This document shows positions 36,408-44,304 of a stretch of DNA of 64,000 bases, piece by piece. How positions within the stretch are numbered: position 1 is the first letter of the stretch; each line of letters opens with the position of its first letter. The notes beneath the pieces are model-generated. The model had not been told where the DNA came from. It saw only the letters and a program-made list of their open reading frames with translations, and did not search any database. The position numbers and the translations under genes were made by a program. The DNA comes from Burkholderia ambifaria AMMD (GTDB taxonomy: Bacteria; Pseudomonadota; Gammaproteobacteria; Burkholderiales; Burkholderiaceae), in contig NC_008390.1 in NCBI RefSeq assembly GCF_000203915.1, positions 1,984,001 to 2,048,000 on the forward strand, given 5' to 3'.

Positions 36408-37253
36408 ATGTGCCTGATTGCCTTCGACTGGCAGCCTGATGCCGCCGCCGGTCCTGTCTTTACCCTCATCGCCAATCGCGACGAATTCTTTCGCCGTACG
36501 AGTGCGCCGCTGTCGTGGTGGGAGGACGTGCCGGGCGTGCTGGCCGGCCGCGATCTCGAAGCGGGCGGCACGTGGCTCGGCGTGTCCCGCGACGGCCGCT
36601 TCGCGGCGCTGACCAATTACCGCGCGCCGTTCGACATTCGCGCGGGCGCACCAACCCGCGGCAAGCTCGTATCCGATTTCCTCGGCGGCCCGCCGGTCGC
36701 GCCGCTCGATTATCTCGGCGCGCTGGCCGAGCACTCGGCCGTGTACAACGGCTTCAACCTGCTGGTCGGCGACTGGAAGCGGCGCGAACTCGCGTGGTTC
36801 TGCAACCGCGCGGCCGAAGGCGAAACCGCTGTCGCGCCGCCGGTCGCGGTCAGCGCCGGCGTGCATGCGCTGTCGAACGCGCGGCTCGATACGCCCTGGC
36901 CGAAAATCGTGCGCAAGCGCGCGGAACTCGGCACGCTGCTCACCGACAACCCGACCCCGTCGCTCGACGAACTGATCGAGCTGATGCGCGATCCGCGCGT
37001 CGCGGACGACGACGCGCTGCCGCACACGGGCATTCCGATCGAGCGCGAGCGTGCACTGTCGGCCGCGTTCATCGAGACGCCCGAATACGGTACGCGCGGC
37101 ACGACCGCGCTGCGCGTGACGATGAAGGAAGGCGTGCGGCTGACGGTCGACATCAAGGAACGCTGCGACGACGACGGCTCGCACCGCACCGTTCGACCAG
37201 GCACGTTCGAGCGCGCGTTCACGTTCGACATCGACGCGACGCAGCCGCGCTGA
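36408..37253 (+). CDS. NRDE/TANGO2-family protein
   Basis: This 281-residue protein starts MCLIAFDWQPDA and contains the family-naming motif ANRDEFF at residues 25-31, with Cys2 as a possible N-terminal nucleophile after Met removal. The fold is NTN-hydrolase-like. Eukaryotic relatives (TANGO2) are linked to haem or lipid handling; the bacterial function is not settled. Confidence 0.9.
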   Translation: MCLIAFDWQPDAAAGPVFTLIANRDEFFRRTSAPLSWWEDVPGVLAGRDLEAGGTWLGVSRDGRFAALTNYRAPFDIRAGAPTRGKLVSDFLGGPPVAPLDYLGALAEHSAVYNGFNLLVGDWKRRELAWFCNRAAEGETAVAPPVAVSAGVHALSNARLDTPWPKIVRKRAELGTLLTDNPTPSLDELIELMRDPRVADDDALPHTGIPIERERALSAAFIETPEYGTRGTTALRVTMKEGVRLTVDIKERCDDDGSHRTVRPGTFERAFTFDIDATQPR

Positions 37254-37299
37254 GCCTGTGCGAGCGGCGCCCGGAGCCTGTTCATACGAATAGCGTGCT

Positions 37300-37740
37300 C
37301 TAGGGCGCGCGCGCCATCTCGACGTGCGGCACGCCCACTTCGACAAACCGGTCGCCGATCGTCGTGAAACCGTGCCGTACGTAGAACGCGACCGCGGCAT
37401 CCTGCGCGTAGAGCCGCACGACCGGTTCGCCGCGATGCCGTGCCGCGTCCAGCAGCGCGTGCAGCACGGCCGATCCGGCACCCTGCCCGCGCGCATCGGC
37501 CAGCACCGCGACGCGGCCGATCGTGCCGGACCGCAGCAGCCGTCCGGTCCCGACCGCGCGGCGGGTGCCGGTCGCCGCATCGACCCGGTAGGCAACCGCG
37601 TGCAGCGACAGCGGATCCTCGTCGTCGAGCTCCCATTCCGGCGGAATGCGCTGCTCGCGCACGAACACCGCATCGCGAATGCGGGCGGCATCGCCGCCCA
37701 GCACCGTCCAGTCGCCCGTTTCCACCCAGTCCTCGGTCAT
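37300..37740 (-). CDS. GNAT-family N-acetyltransferase
   Basis: This 146-residue single-domain acetyltransferase (ElaA/YjcF-like subgroup) has the acetyl-CoA loop VLADARGQGAGSAVL at residues 82-96 and a conserved AVAFYVRHGFTTIGDRF segment at the C-terminus. The start MTEDWVETGDW fits the subgroup. The substrate is unknown. Confidence 0.88.
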   Translation of the reverse strand: MTEDWVETGDWTVLGGDAARIRDAVFVREQRIPPEWELDDEDPLSLHAVAYRVDAATGTRRAVGTGRLLRSGTIGRVAVLADARGQGAGSAVLHALLDAARHRGEPVVRLYAQDAAVAFYVRHGFTTIGDRFVEVGVPHVEMARAP

Positions 37741-37774
37741 CGCTTCCTCCGCGCGGCGTCGAGCGCCGCCGCCG

Positions 37775-38734
37775 TCAAACGTCGTCGAATGCCGCCTTGA
37801 GCGCCGCCACCGCGTCGGCATGCGCGGCCCGCACCTCGGGTACGTAGCCGCCCATCTTGAAGAACTCGTGGATCATCCCCGGATAGCAGACCAGCGTGAC
37901 CGAATTGCCGGCCGCGCGCAGTTTGTCTGCATACGCGGCGCCCTCGTCGTGCAGCGGATCGTATTCGGCCGTCGCGATCCAGGCCGGTGCGACGCCGGCG
38001 AACGACGGCGCACCGCGCTTGCCGTCGAGCGGCGCGAACCGCCAGTCGTCGCGATCGGACCGATCGCGCACGTATTGCGTGAAGAACCACTGGATCGTGT
38101 CCTGCGTCAGCAAGTAGCCGTTCGCGAGCCGCGCGTGCGATCCGGTGTCCTGGTAGCCCGTCACGCCCGGATAGATCAGCATCTGCAGCGCAAGGTCGAT
38201 GCCCGCGTCGCGCGCAAGCACCGCGCAGACCGTCGCGAGCGTGCCGCCCGCGCTGTCGCCGCCGAGCGCGAGCCGCGTCGCGTCGATGCCGAATGCGGCG
38301 GCTTCGCGATGCAGCCAGCGCAATGCGTCGTCCGCGTCGTTCACCGCGGTCGGGAACCGGTGTTCGGGCGCGAGCCGGTAGTCGACCGACAGCACCGCGC
38401 ACTGCGCGTCGCGCGCGAACATCCGGCACAGCGCGTCGTGCGTGTCGACGCTGCCGACCGTGAAGCCGCCGCCGTGGTAATAGACCAGCGCCGGCAGCGG
38501 TTCGGCGAGGCTCGGCTCGACCGGCAGGTACAGCCGCGCGCCGATCGAGCGGCCGTCGCGCGTCGGCACGACGCAGGCCTCGACCGAATGCATCGGCGCG
38601 GGTGCGACGTCGAGGATCGGCGCGCTCTTCTCGTACGCGGCGCGCGCCTGCTGCGGCGTCTGGTGGTGATAGGACGGACGTTTCGCGCGCTCGACCATGT
38701 CGAGCACCTGGGCGATCTTCGGATTCAGCGGCAT
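37775..38734 (-). CDS. Alpha/beta hydrolase, HSL-family esterase
   Basis: This 319-residue hormone-sensitive-lipase type esterase has the oxyanion motif YYHGGGFTVGS, the nucleophile elbow LGGDSAGGTL (Ser near 157), the acid in ATAEYDPLHDEG and the histidine in PGMIHEFFKM. It hydrolyses short acyl esters in the cytoplasm. ATG at 38734 begins at the family N-terminus MPLNPKIAQVLDM. Confidence 0.92.
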   Translation of the reverse strand: MPLNPKIAQVLDMVERAKRPSYHHQTPQQARAAYEKSAPILDVAPAPMHSVEACVVPTRDGRSIGARLYLPVEPSLAEPLPALVYYHGGGFTVGSVDTHDALCRMFARDAQCAVLSVDYRLAPEHRFPTAVNDADDALRWLHREAAAFGIDATRLALGGDSAGGTLATVCAVLARDAGIDLALQMLIYPGVTGYQDTGSHARLANGYLLTQDTIQWFFTQYVRDRSDRDDWRFAPLDGKRGAPSFAGVAPAWIATAEYDPLHDEGAAYADKLRAAGNSVTLVCYPGMIHEFFKMGGYVPEVRAAHADAVAALKAAFDDV

Positions 38735-38795
38735 CGGTGAGGACGGCGCGTGCGGCGCCGTGAACGAACAAGCGTCACATGATGCCACGCGCGGG

Positions 38796-39011
38796 TCAGA
38801 CGAGCTGCACCAGCTGCTTGCCGAAATTGCGGCCCTTCAGGAGCCCCAGGAACGCATCCGGCGCCCGCTCGAGCCCGTGTGCGATCGACTCGCGGTAATG
38901 CAGCTGCTTCGTCGCGACGAGTTCGCTCAGCTCGGCCAGCGCGGGCGGCCACGCGTCCGGATGCTCGAACACGATGAAACCCTGCATCGTCAGCCGCGAG
39001 CGCAGGATCAG
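38796..39011 (-). pseudogene. 3' remnant of an NADP-dependent oxidoreductase (MDR family)
   Basis: About 72 codons remain: LILRSRLTMQGFIVFEH, then LVATKQLHYRESIAHGLERAPDAFLGLLKGRNFGKQLVQL. This is the typical C-terminus of zinc-independent medium-chain reductases (leukotriene B4 dehydrogenase-like), which are about 335 aa. Going upstream, the coding similarity stops directly at the thioesterase terminator at 39023-39054, so the N-terminal three quarters, including the NADP-binding site, is missing. A short product could start at ATG 38987 but would be non-functional. Confidence 0.8.
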
Positions 39012-39022
39012 GGCCGCAAAAC

Positions 39023-39054
39023 AAAACGGCCCTGCCTTCGATCAGGCAGGGCCG
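39023..39054 (-). terminator. Terminator of the Dabb-thioesterase operon
   Basis: On the minus strand CGGCCCTGCCT pairs with AGGCAGGGCCG (11 bp, six-base loop), followed by TTTTGTTTT. Confidence 0.9.
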
Positions 39055-39067
39055 CTCGTTGCGGCGC

Positions 39068-39547
39068 TTACGCGTCGCTCGGGCCGGGCTGCGCATCCGG
39101 CGCCGTGCGCGTGCGTTGCCGCTTGATGTCGCGGCCCACCGCGAGCCGCCGCATGTACTTGAACGTGCCGAGCGCCTTCGCGACGAAGTTGCCGTCGCTG
39201 TCGCGCACTTCGCCTTCGCAGTACGCCATCGTCGTCGAACGATGCATCACGCGTCCGTACGCGCGCAGCTCGCCGCGCCCCGGCTGCATGAAGTTCACCT
39301 TCATCTCGACCGTGACGACGCCGACGCCGTCGTCGGTCAGGCTGCGCGCGGCCATCGCGAGCGCGATGTCCGACAGCGTCATCGTCACGCCGCCGTGCGC
39401 GATGCTCCACGTGTTCATGTGCCGCTCGTCGAGCGGCAGCACGATCTCGCTCGCGCCGTCCTTCGCGGACACGAGCCGCACGCCGAGCAGATCGACGAAC
39501 GGGCTTTCGATCGACGGGCCGTCCGTCAGGGATGCCGCGTCGCTCAT
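39068..39547 (-). CDS. PaaI-family hotdog thioesterase
   Basis: This 159-residue hotdog-fold protein has the PaaI/4HBT motif NTWSIAHGGVTMTLSDIALAMAA, in which HGG and the later Asp form the thioesterase site. It probably hydrolyses an aromatic or acyl-CoA. The start at 39547 overlaps the upstream Dabb stop as ATGA. Confidence 0.88.
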   Translation of the reverse strand: MSDAASLTDGPSIESPFVDLLGVRLVSAKDGASEIVLPLDERHMNTWSIAHGGVTMTLSDIALAMAARSLTDDGVGVVTVEMKVNFMQPGRGELRAYGRVMHRSTTMAYCEGEVRDSDGNFVAKALGTFKYMRRLAVGRDIKRQRTRTAPDAQPGPSDA

Positions 39548-39858
39548 CGTGCGCTTTCGGAGAAATAGTCGACGCACTGGCGCGATTCGGCCACCGCAAC
39601 GACGAATTTTTTCACTTCCTGGTGAACCGGGTGCACCTGGTACGCATCGAGCGCGGCCTGGTCCGTGAAATCGGACACGAGCACGACGTCCGACGTCGCG
39701 TCGAGGCCGGGCGTCGCCACGCCGACGTCGAGCTGCAGGATGCCCGGCACGAGATCGCGGCAGCCTTCGAGCTTTTCCTTCAGCTTCAGCGCGTTCTGCG
39801 CACGCGTGCCGCCTTCCGCCGATTCCTTCAACTTCCACATGACGATATGTCTGATCAC
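39544..39858 (-). CDS. Dabb (stress-responsive A/B barrel) protein
   Basis: This 104-residue protein begins V/M-IRHIVMWKLKE and has the ferredoxin-like Dabb fold with the conserved YQVHPVHQEVKKFV segment. The start is GTG at 39858, with TGGAG nine bases upstream; ATG at 39840 would remove the first beta strand. It is the last chromosomal gene before the prophage integrase. Confidence 0.87.
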   Translation of the reverse strand: MIRHIVMWKLKESAEGGTRAQNALKLKEKLEGCRDLVPGILQLDVGVATPGLDATSDVVLVSDFTDQAALDAYQVHPVHQEVKKFVVAVAESRQCVDYFSESAR

Positions 39859-39986
39859 TTCGTTCGCTCCAGTTCGTGTTGGTTCGGGAATTTTCCGCAA
39901 GCCCTTACCAGTTGGGCGCTCTACGCCCTTCCATTGTTCACTTACGTTCGCCGGAAATCGTGTCCAGTCGAGAAAAAGGGGGGTAC

Positions 39987-40031
39987 AAAAGGGGGTATCA
40001 TTTCGACCATCCAGAGACGATACCCCCTTTT
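39987..40031. promoter_or_regulatory. Perfect 13-bp inverted repeat immediately before the integrase
   Basis: AAAAGGGGGTATC and GATACCCCCTTTT are separated by 19 bases and end six bases before the integrase GTG. A near-copy, AAAAAGGGGGGTAC, lies directly upstream at 39973-39986. It could be an integrase or excisionase arm site, part of the attachment site, or a terminator that insulates the prophage edge. Confidence 0.55.
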
Positions 40032-40036
40032 TCACC

Positions 40037-41281
40037 GTGCCACTTACCGACATCAAGATCCGACAAGCGAAGGCAGGCAACAAGCCTACCAAACTTACCG
40101 ACGGCAATGGACTGTATCTGTTGGTGAAGCCGTCCGGCTCCAAGCTTTGGCGATACAAGTACCGAATTGCCGGGAAGGAAAATGTCTTCGCGATCGGCGA
40201 GTATCCCACCACCAGCCTTCAAGCCGCGCGCGTAGCACGCGACGATGCGCGTGAGCTTGTCAAAAAGGGGCTACACCCATCCCATGCACGACAGGAGGTC
40301 CTGTCTGCGCGCATTAACGAAGGCAAAGCCACTTTTCGTGCCGTCAGCGACGAGTGGCTGGAGAAGAAGCGCAAGACGTGGACGGAGCGGCACTTCGGCG
40401 AGATTCTGCGCATGCTCGAAGCAGACGCATACCCGTACATCGGGAACCGCCCGATGCGCTCTATTACCGCCCACGATGTGCTTGCGCTGATGCGCCGGGT
40501 CGAAAAGCGCGGCTCCCCTTCCGTAGCGATCAAACTACGTCAGTACGTGTCCAACGTGTTCCAGTACGCGGTGATCACGCTTCGGGCCGATACCGATCCA
40601 GCCTCGGTGTTGCGCGGAGCAGTTCTCAAGCCGCCGACCGAGCATGCTCGGCCGCTAAGCCGTGAAGAACTGAAGGCGCTGTTTCGGCAATTGCCCCTGT
40701 ACAAGAGCAAGAGAACCACGATTGCGATCCGCCTGCTGATGATGCTGTTTCCGAGAACGGTTGAGCTTTGTCGAGCGCGCTGGGAGGAAATCGATCTGGC
40801 CGCCGCTGAGTGGCGAGTCCCGCCGGAGAAGATCAAATCGCGACGGCTGCACATCGTTCCGCTTCCCACGCAGGCGATCAGTCTGCTGCGCGAGTTGCAG
40901 GAGATCCACGGCAATCGCGGATATATCCTGCCGATCCTTCATAGCAATCGAAAACGGCCCCACATGAGTCGAGCAACAATCAATCGGGCGCTCGACTCCA
41001 TGATGCCGAACAACCCCGAACCGATAACGGGCCATGACTTCCGAGCAACCGCGTCGACGAACCTCCACGAGATGGGCTGGAAGGATGAAGTCGTTGAAAT
41101 GCAGCTATCGCACAAGGACAAAGACAGAACCCGCTCAACGTACAATCACGCAAAGTATCTTCCAGAGCGACGAGAAATGATGCAGTCATGGGCCGATTGG
41201 CTCAGCGACGTCGAGAATGACGCGCTCACCGACGCGTCGGCGGCAAGCACCGTCACGCCTGACCAACGACGTGAAGAATGA
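40037..41281 (+). CDS. int: Tyrosine recombinase, prophage integrase
   Basis: This 414-residue protein has an N-terminal DUF4102 arm-binding domain (LTDIKIRQAKAGNKPTKLTDGNGLYL), a SAM-like core-binding domain and a catalytic domain with Arg in RTVELCRARWEEIDL, His-x-x-Arg in GHDFRATASTNLHEMG and Tyr in RSTYNHAKYLPER. It catalyses integration and excision. The start is GTG at 40037; the frame is open much further upstream, but that part would be antisense to the Dabb gene. Confidence 0.93.
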   Translation: MPLTDIKIRQAKAGNKPTKLTDGNGLYLLVKPSGSKLWRYKYRIAGKENVFAIGEYPTTSLQAARVARDDARELVKKGLHPSHARQEVLSARINEGKATFRAVSDEWLEKKRKTWTERHFGEILRMLEADAYPYIGNRPMRSITAHDVLALMRRVEKRGSPSVAIKLRQYVSNVFQYAVITLRADTDPASVLRGAVLKPPTEHARPLSREELKALFRQLPLYKSKRTTIAIRLLMMLFPRTVELCRARWEEIDLAAAEWRVPPEKIKSRRLHIVPLPTQAISLLRELQEIHGNRGYILPILHSNRKRPHMSRATINRALDSMMPNNPEPITGHDFRATASTNLHEMGWKDEVVEMQLSHKDKDRTRSTYNHAKYLPERREMMQSWADWLSDVENDALTDASAASTVTPDQRREE

Positions 41282-41494
41282 TCTCCGCCTTTGGACTCGG
41301 CCTTCTACCCCGCCCGCCCGGATAGTCCGCTACTGGCGACCGAGGGCCAGCATGGGGCGACACGTCATCGAGCGGCCGCACGCCCTCGGAGCAACGTCTT
41401 CGCAAGCGCTATCGATTGGGGCCGCTCGTAGTACCATTCTCCGAAACCGCACCCGGCAACGGGCGCAAAGTCAACGAGACCATCAATTTTCACA

Positions 41495-43015
41495 ATGACA
41501 AAAACAACTCGCATACCGCTTGTCCGGGTCAATCAGTGGATGCAAAGCTGGAACAATGCCGAATGGAGTGAGCACCTTCCGGAGCCTTCACCCTACTTTT
41601 TCATTGCCTCGATCAGCCTCGCCACGTTGCGCCGCTTGGCTGGCGTTAGCACACGCAATGTGCATGAGCGGCGAGATAGGAAGGTGGGCGCCGGCTACCA
41701 ACGTGCTCACCAACCGGCACGGTCGCGCAACATTGCGCGATATCTCCAGTTCGGGTATCCGCTATCGGGGCAGTCTGGTCTCGATGTTGAAACGCACCGA
41801 AACCTTATTCATCCGGGCTGGCTCCCCACGTCCATTCTCGTAAACGTGGTGGGTGCCGACGAGTCGCGTCGGCGCGGCGGGAAGGACCGTGTCGTCGATG
41901 ACAATTGTCGCGTGTCTGTCAGTGAAGGCGAAGACGGTGCGTTTCTCAAAATACCTCAGGAGGCTCTTGCACAAGGGTTCAAAATTCCCGCATCAAGCCT
42001 CGAACCACTTGAGATCATTGACGGTCAGCATCGACTTTATGCAATCGACGAGATTAATGGCGAACCCGATATCGAAAATTACGAAGTCCCAGTCGTAATT
42101 TTTAACAATTTGAGCCCATCTTGGCAGGCCTATCTTTTTTGGGTTATTAACGTAGAACCCAAAAAGATTAACCCGAGCCTAGCATATGACTTGTATCCGG
42201 AACTGCGAAATCAAAGTTGGCTCCAAGGTGGGGAAGGCATTCGCGTTTATCAAGAACATCGCGCCCAAGAGCTTACGGAAGTTCTGTGGCGCCATGATTT
42301 GAGTCCATGGAAAGGCCGAATCGAGCTACATGGCAATCGAGTCGACGGGCATGTATCAAACGCGGCATTTATTCGATCGCTAATGGTGAGTTTCGTTCGA
42401 AGCTGGGGCAACGAAGATAAAATTGGCGGATTGTTTGGCTCCCTTCGCTCCCAAGGAGCCGATCGAGTATTGCCCTGGAAGCGTTCACAGCAGGCAGCAT
42501 TTTTGATCCGATGCTGGCAACACCTCCATGAGGCGACTTGCACGTCCAACGCAAAGTGGGTTCGCGAATTGACCAAGCATACATCACCGGAAGACGCATT
42601 CTCTGGCCCTAACACCCTTCTTGGCACGGACCAAGGGGTGCGCGCCGTTCTTGTTATATTCAATGCGCTAAATCAAGTAGCTTACGCTGAACTCGACTTG
42701 GAATCTTGGGAATCTGAACGAGTATCAGACGAGCCAGACGAAGATGAAGTAACGGAAGCACTCACCGAGTTTTCTCAGTACAAGAGACCCAATACGTTTC
42801 TGAGCGCGATATCGCGAGCGCTTGTCGATGGGGTCGACTGGCGGACATCAAGCGCTCCGGGCTTGGACCAAAATCAACGTACCGAGCAGAGCGTTTATCG
42901 TGGCAGCAGCGGCTATGTACTGTTGCAGCAACGATGCTTTGATGCGTTGAAAAACTCCCCCGACGAACTCGTGGCGAGTTCCGCAAATACTGCTGCGGGG
43001 CTTATGAAGCGATGA
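41495..43015 (+). CDS. DGQHR-domain protein (DndB/DpdB-like)
   Basis: This 506-residue protein carries the DGQHR motif at residues 176-180 (LEIIDGQHRLYAIDE). The motif defines a family that includes DndB, the regulator of DNA phosphorothioation, and DpdB of the 7-deazaguanine DNA system, both related to the ParB/Srx fold. An N-terminal basic region at residues 55-85 (RRDRKVGAGYQRAHQPARSR) may bind DNA. No other dnd or dpd gene is nearby. It is the first gene of a three-gene operon with ATGA overlaps, and its base composition is clearly AT-richer than the surrounding DNA, indicating separate acquisition. The family call is secure from the motif; the function is inferred. Confidence 0.8.
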   Translation: MTKTTRIPLVRVNQWMQSWNNAEWSEHLPEPSPYFFIASISLATLRRLAGVSTRNVHERRDRKVGAGYQRAHQPARSRNIARYLQFGYPLSGQSGLDVETHRNLIHPGWLPTSILVNVVGADESRRRGGKDRVVDDNCRVSVSEGEDGAFLKIPQEALAQGFKIPASSLEPLEIIDGQHRLYAIDEINGEPDIENYEVPVVIFNNLSPSWQAYLFWVINVEPKKINPSLAYDLYPELRNQSWLQGGEGIRVYQEHRAQELTEVLWRHDLSPWKGRIELHGNRVDGHVSNAAFIRSLMVSFVRSWGNEDKIGGLFGSLRSQGADRVLPWKRSQQAAFLIRCWQHLHEATCTSNAKWVRELTKHTSPEDAFSGPNTLLGTDQGVRAVLVIFNALNQVAYAELDLESWESERVSDEPDEDEVTEALTEFSQYKRPNTFLSAISRALVDGVDWRTSSAPGLDQNQRTEQSVYRGSSGYVLLQQRCFDALKNSPDELVASSANTAAGLMKR

Positions 43016-44304
43016 GCAAAACAAAAAACAAGGGGAAAGTCGGGGCCAATAAAAGCGTAGGTGGGAATAAGGCCTTGGGGAGCGGTGGAGGCCCCGTCAA
43101 TAAAGGGCAGGAATGGAGTGAATCCATTTGCGCTGCGGCCGATGGCAAAGGCACTTTGCTTGGATTACAGCAACTTGGCCCAGCCAGCAATCCTCAGAAT
43201 TTGCTCATCACGGCCGCTTTAAGCAACAACCCACAGTGTTTGCTTGCCGCGGAACAGATCATTCATCTTGTAGATGGATGGAGATATGCAGCCGCTGCGA
43301 CATCAGCGTTCTTGGCTCATTCGAACGCGGCCGCCACGCATTTTGCGTATTACGCCGAACTTCGGGCGGCAATGTCGCTCTTCGCATGGAGTGGAATTCG
43401 AGCGAAATGGAACGGATATTTTTATCTCGATAAGGATGGCAACAAAAAGATAACTACCAAAAACCCACCAACCCATACAGGGATTTGGGATATTTGGAAT
43501 CAATGGACAAAGAGACCAGACGTAGAATTGCTTCTGGCGAATAGCATCCATTTACATCCAGTCGCGACGTTGAAGAATGTAGTCAAGGCCATCAACTTCA
43601 CCATTCCTCAACAAGCGCTGAGTCAATGGGGATCGGATCTTGTAAAAGTGTCCGAAGACCATACGGCAAGAAATACCGCGAGCTATGAGGCTATCTGGGC
43701 TAGCGCTGAACTGACACGAATGGAAACAAAAGAAGCAGAGTTGGTTCGCGATCTTTGGAAATTGTTCCTTCCGGACGGCGGATCGCTTGGCTTTGACGCA
43801 GCTCTGTGTAACCACTTTATCTCAAAGCGAGCACCGGAGGACGATGAGGCAGGAAGAAAGGCCTTTGTCGAAAAAGTAGCAAAGCACATCGCAGATAATT
43901 GCGGCGCCCCTACGGAAGAAATTTCACGGCGGATTACCGTAGATTCTTACGTTTCGAAGCCGTTTGTATTGGCATCCGAAGAAAAGACAAACACCGACAA
44001 TGTACTCTGTCGTGCGTTTCTACTTCTCCGGATCGCTATGCTCGCTCTCAAAAGATCACTTAGCGTGCCGGGCGTCTCACCAGTTGCACGCAAGTGGCTC
44101 GAAAGCTGGCTCGAGCACGCCGGCTTGTGGTCGCGCTCTTTTGACATCGATCCGATAGATATCGAGGTCGATTATCGCGACGCAGTGACAGATTTTTCAT
44201 TCCCACCTCCCCTGCCAAACTCGCTGTGGGATGGTGAAAACTCATCGCGGTTAGCGAAACTTTCACGCCCCGATGCGTGCATTGCCTGGAGTCTTGTTGC
44301 ATGA
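43012..44304 (+). CDS. Protein of unknown family, middle gene of the DGQHR/methyltransferase cassette
   Basis: This 430-residue protein is not recognised. Its first 30 residues are Lys/Gly/Asn-rich and look disordered. The remainder appears mostly helical, with a segment HFAYYAELRAAMSLFAWSGIRAKW near residues 105-128 that resembles helical HEPN-like stretches only superficially. There are no signal peptide, membrane segment, P-loop or nuclease motif that I can see. It starts inside the DGQHR gene stop (ATGA) and its own stop overlaps the methyltransferase start (ATGA), so all three proteins are made from one message. It could be the effector or the specificity subunit of the cassette. Confidence 0.75.
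   Translation: MSKTKNKGKVGANKSVGGNKALGSGGGPVNKGQEWSESICAAADGKGTLLGLQQLGPASNPQNLLITAALSNNPQCLLAAEQIIHLVDGWRYAAAATSAFLAHSNAAATHFAYYAELRAAMSLFAWSGIRAKWNGYFYLDKDGNKKITTKNPPTHTGIWDIWNQWTKRPDVELLLANSIHLHPVATLKNVVKAINFTIPQQALSQWGSDLVKVSEDHTARNTASYEAIWASAELTRMETKEAELVRDLWKLFLPDGGSLGFDAALCNHFISKRAPEDDEAGRKAFVEKVAKHIADNCGAPTEEISRRITVDSYVSKPFVLASEEKTNTDNVLCRAFLLLRIAMLALKRSLSVPGVSPVARKWLESWLEHAGLWSRSFDIDPIDIEVDYRDAVTDFSFPPPLPNSLWDGENSSRLAKLSRPDACIAWSLVA

Noticed and set aside
39898..39930. tRNA-like fragment (CCAGTTGGGCGCTCTAC) near the prophage edge as an attachment site
   Set aside because: It cannot be folded into a tRNA arm pattern and no second copy is seen in the window.
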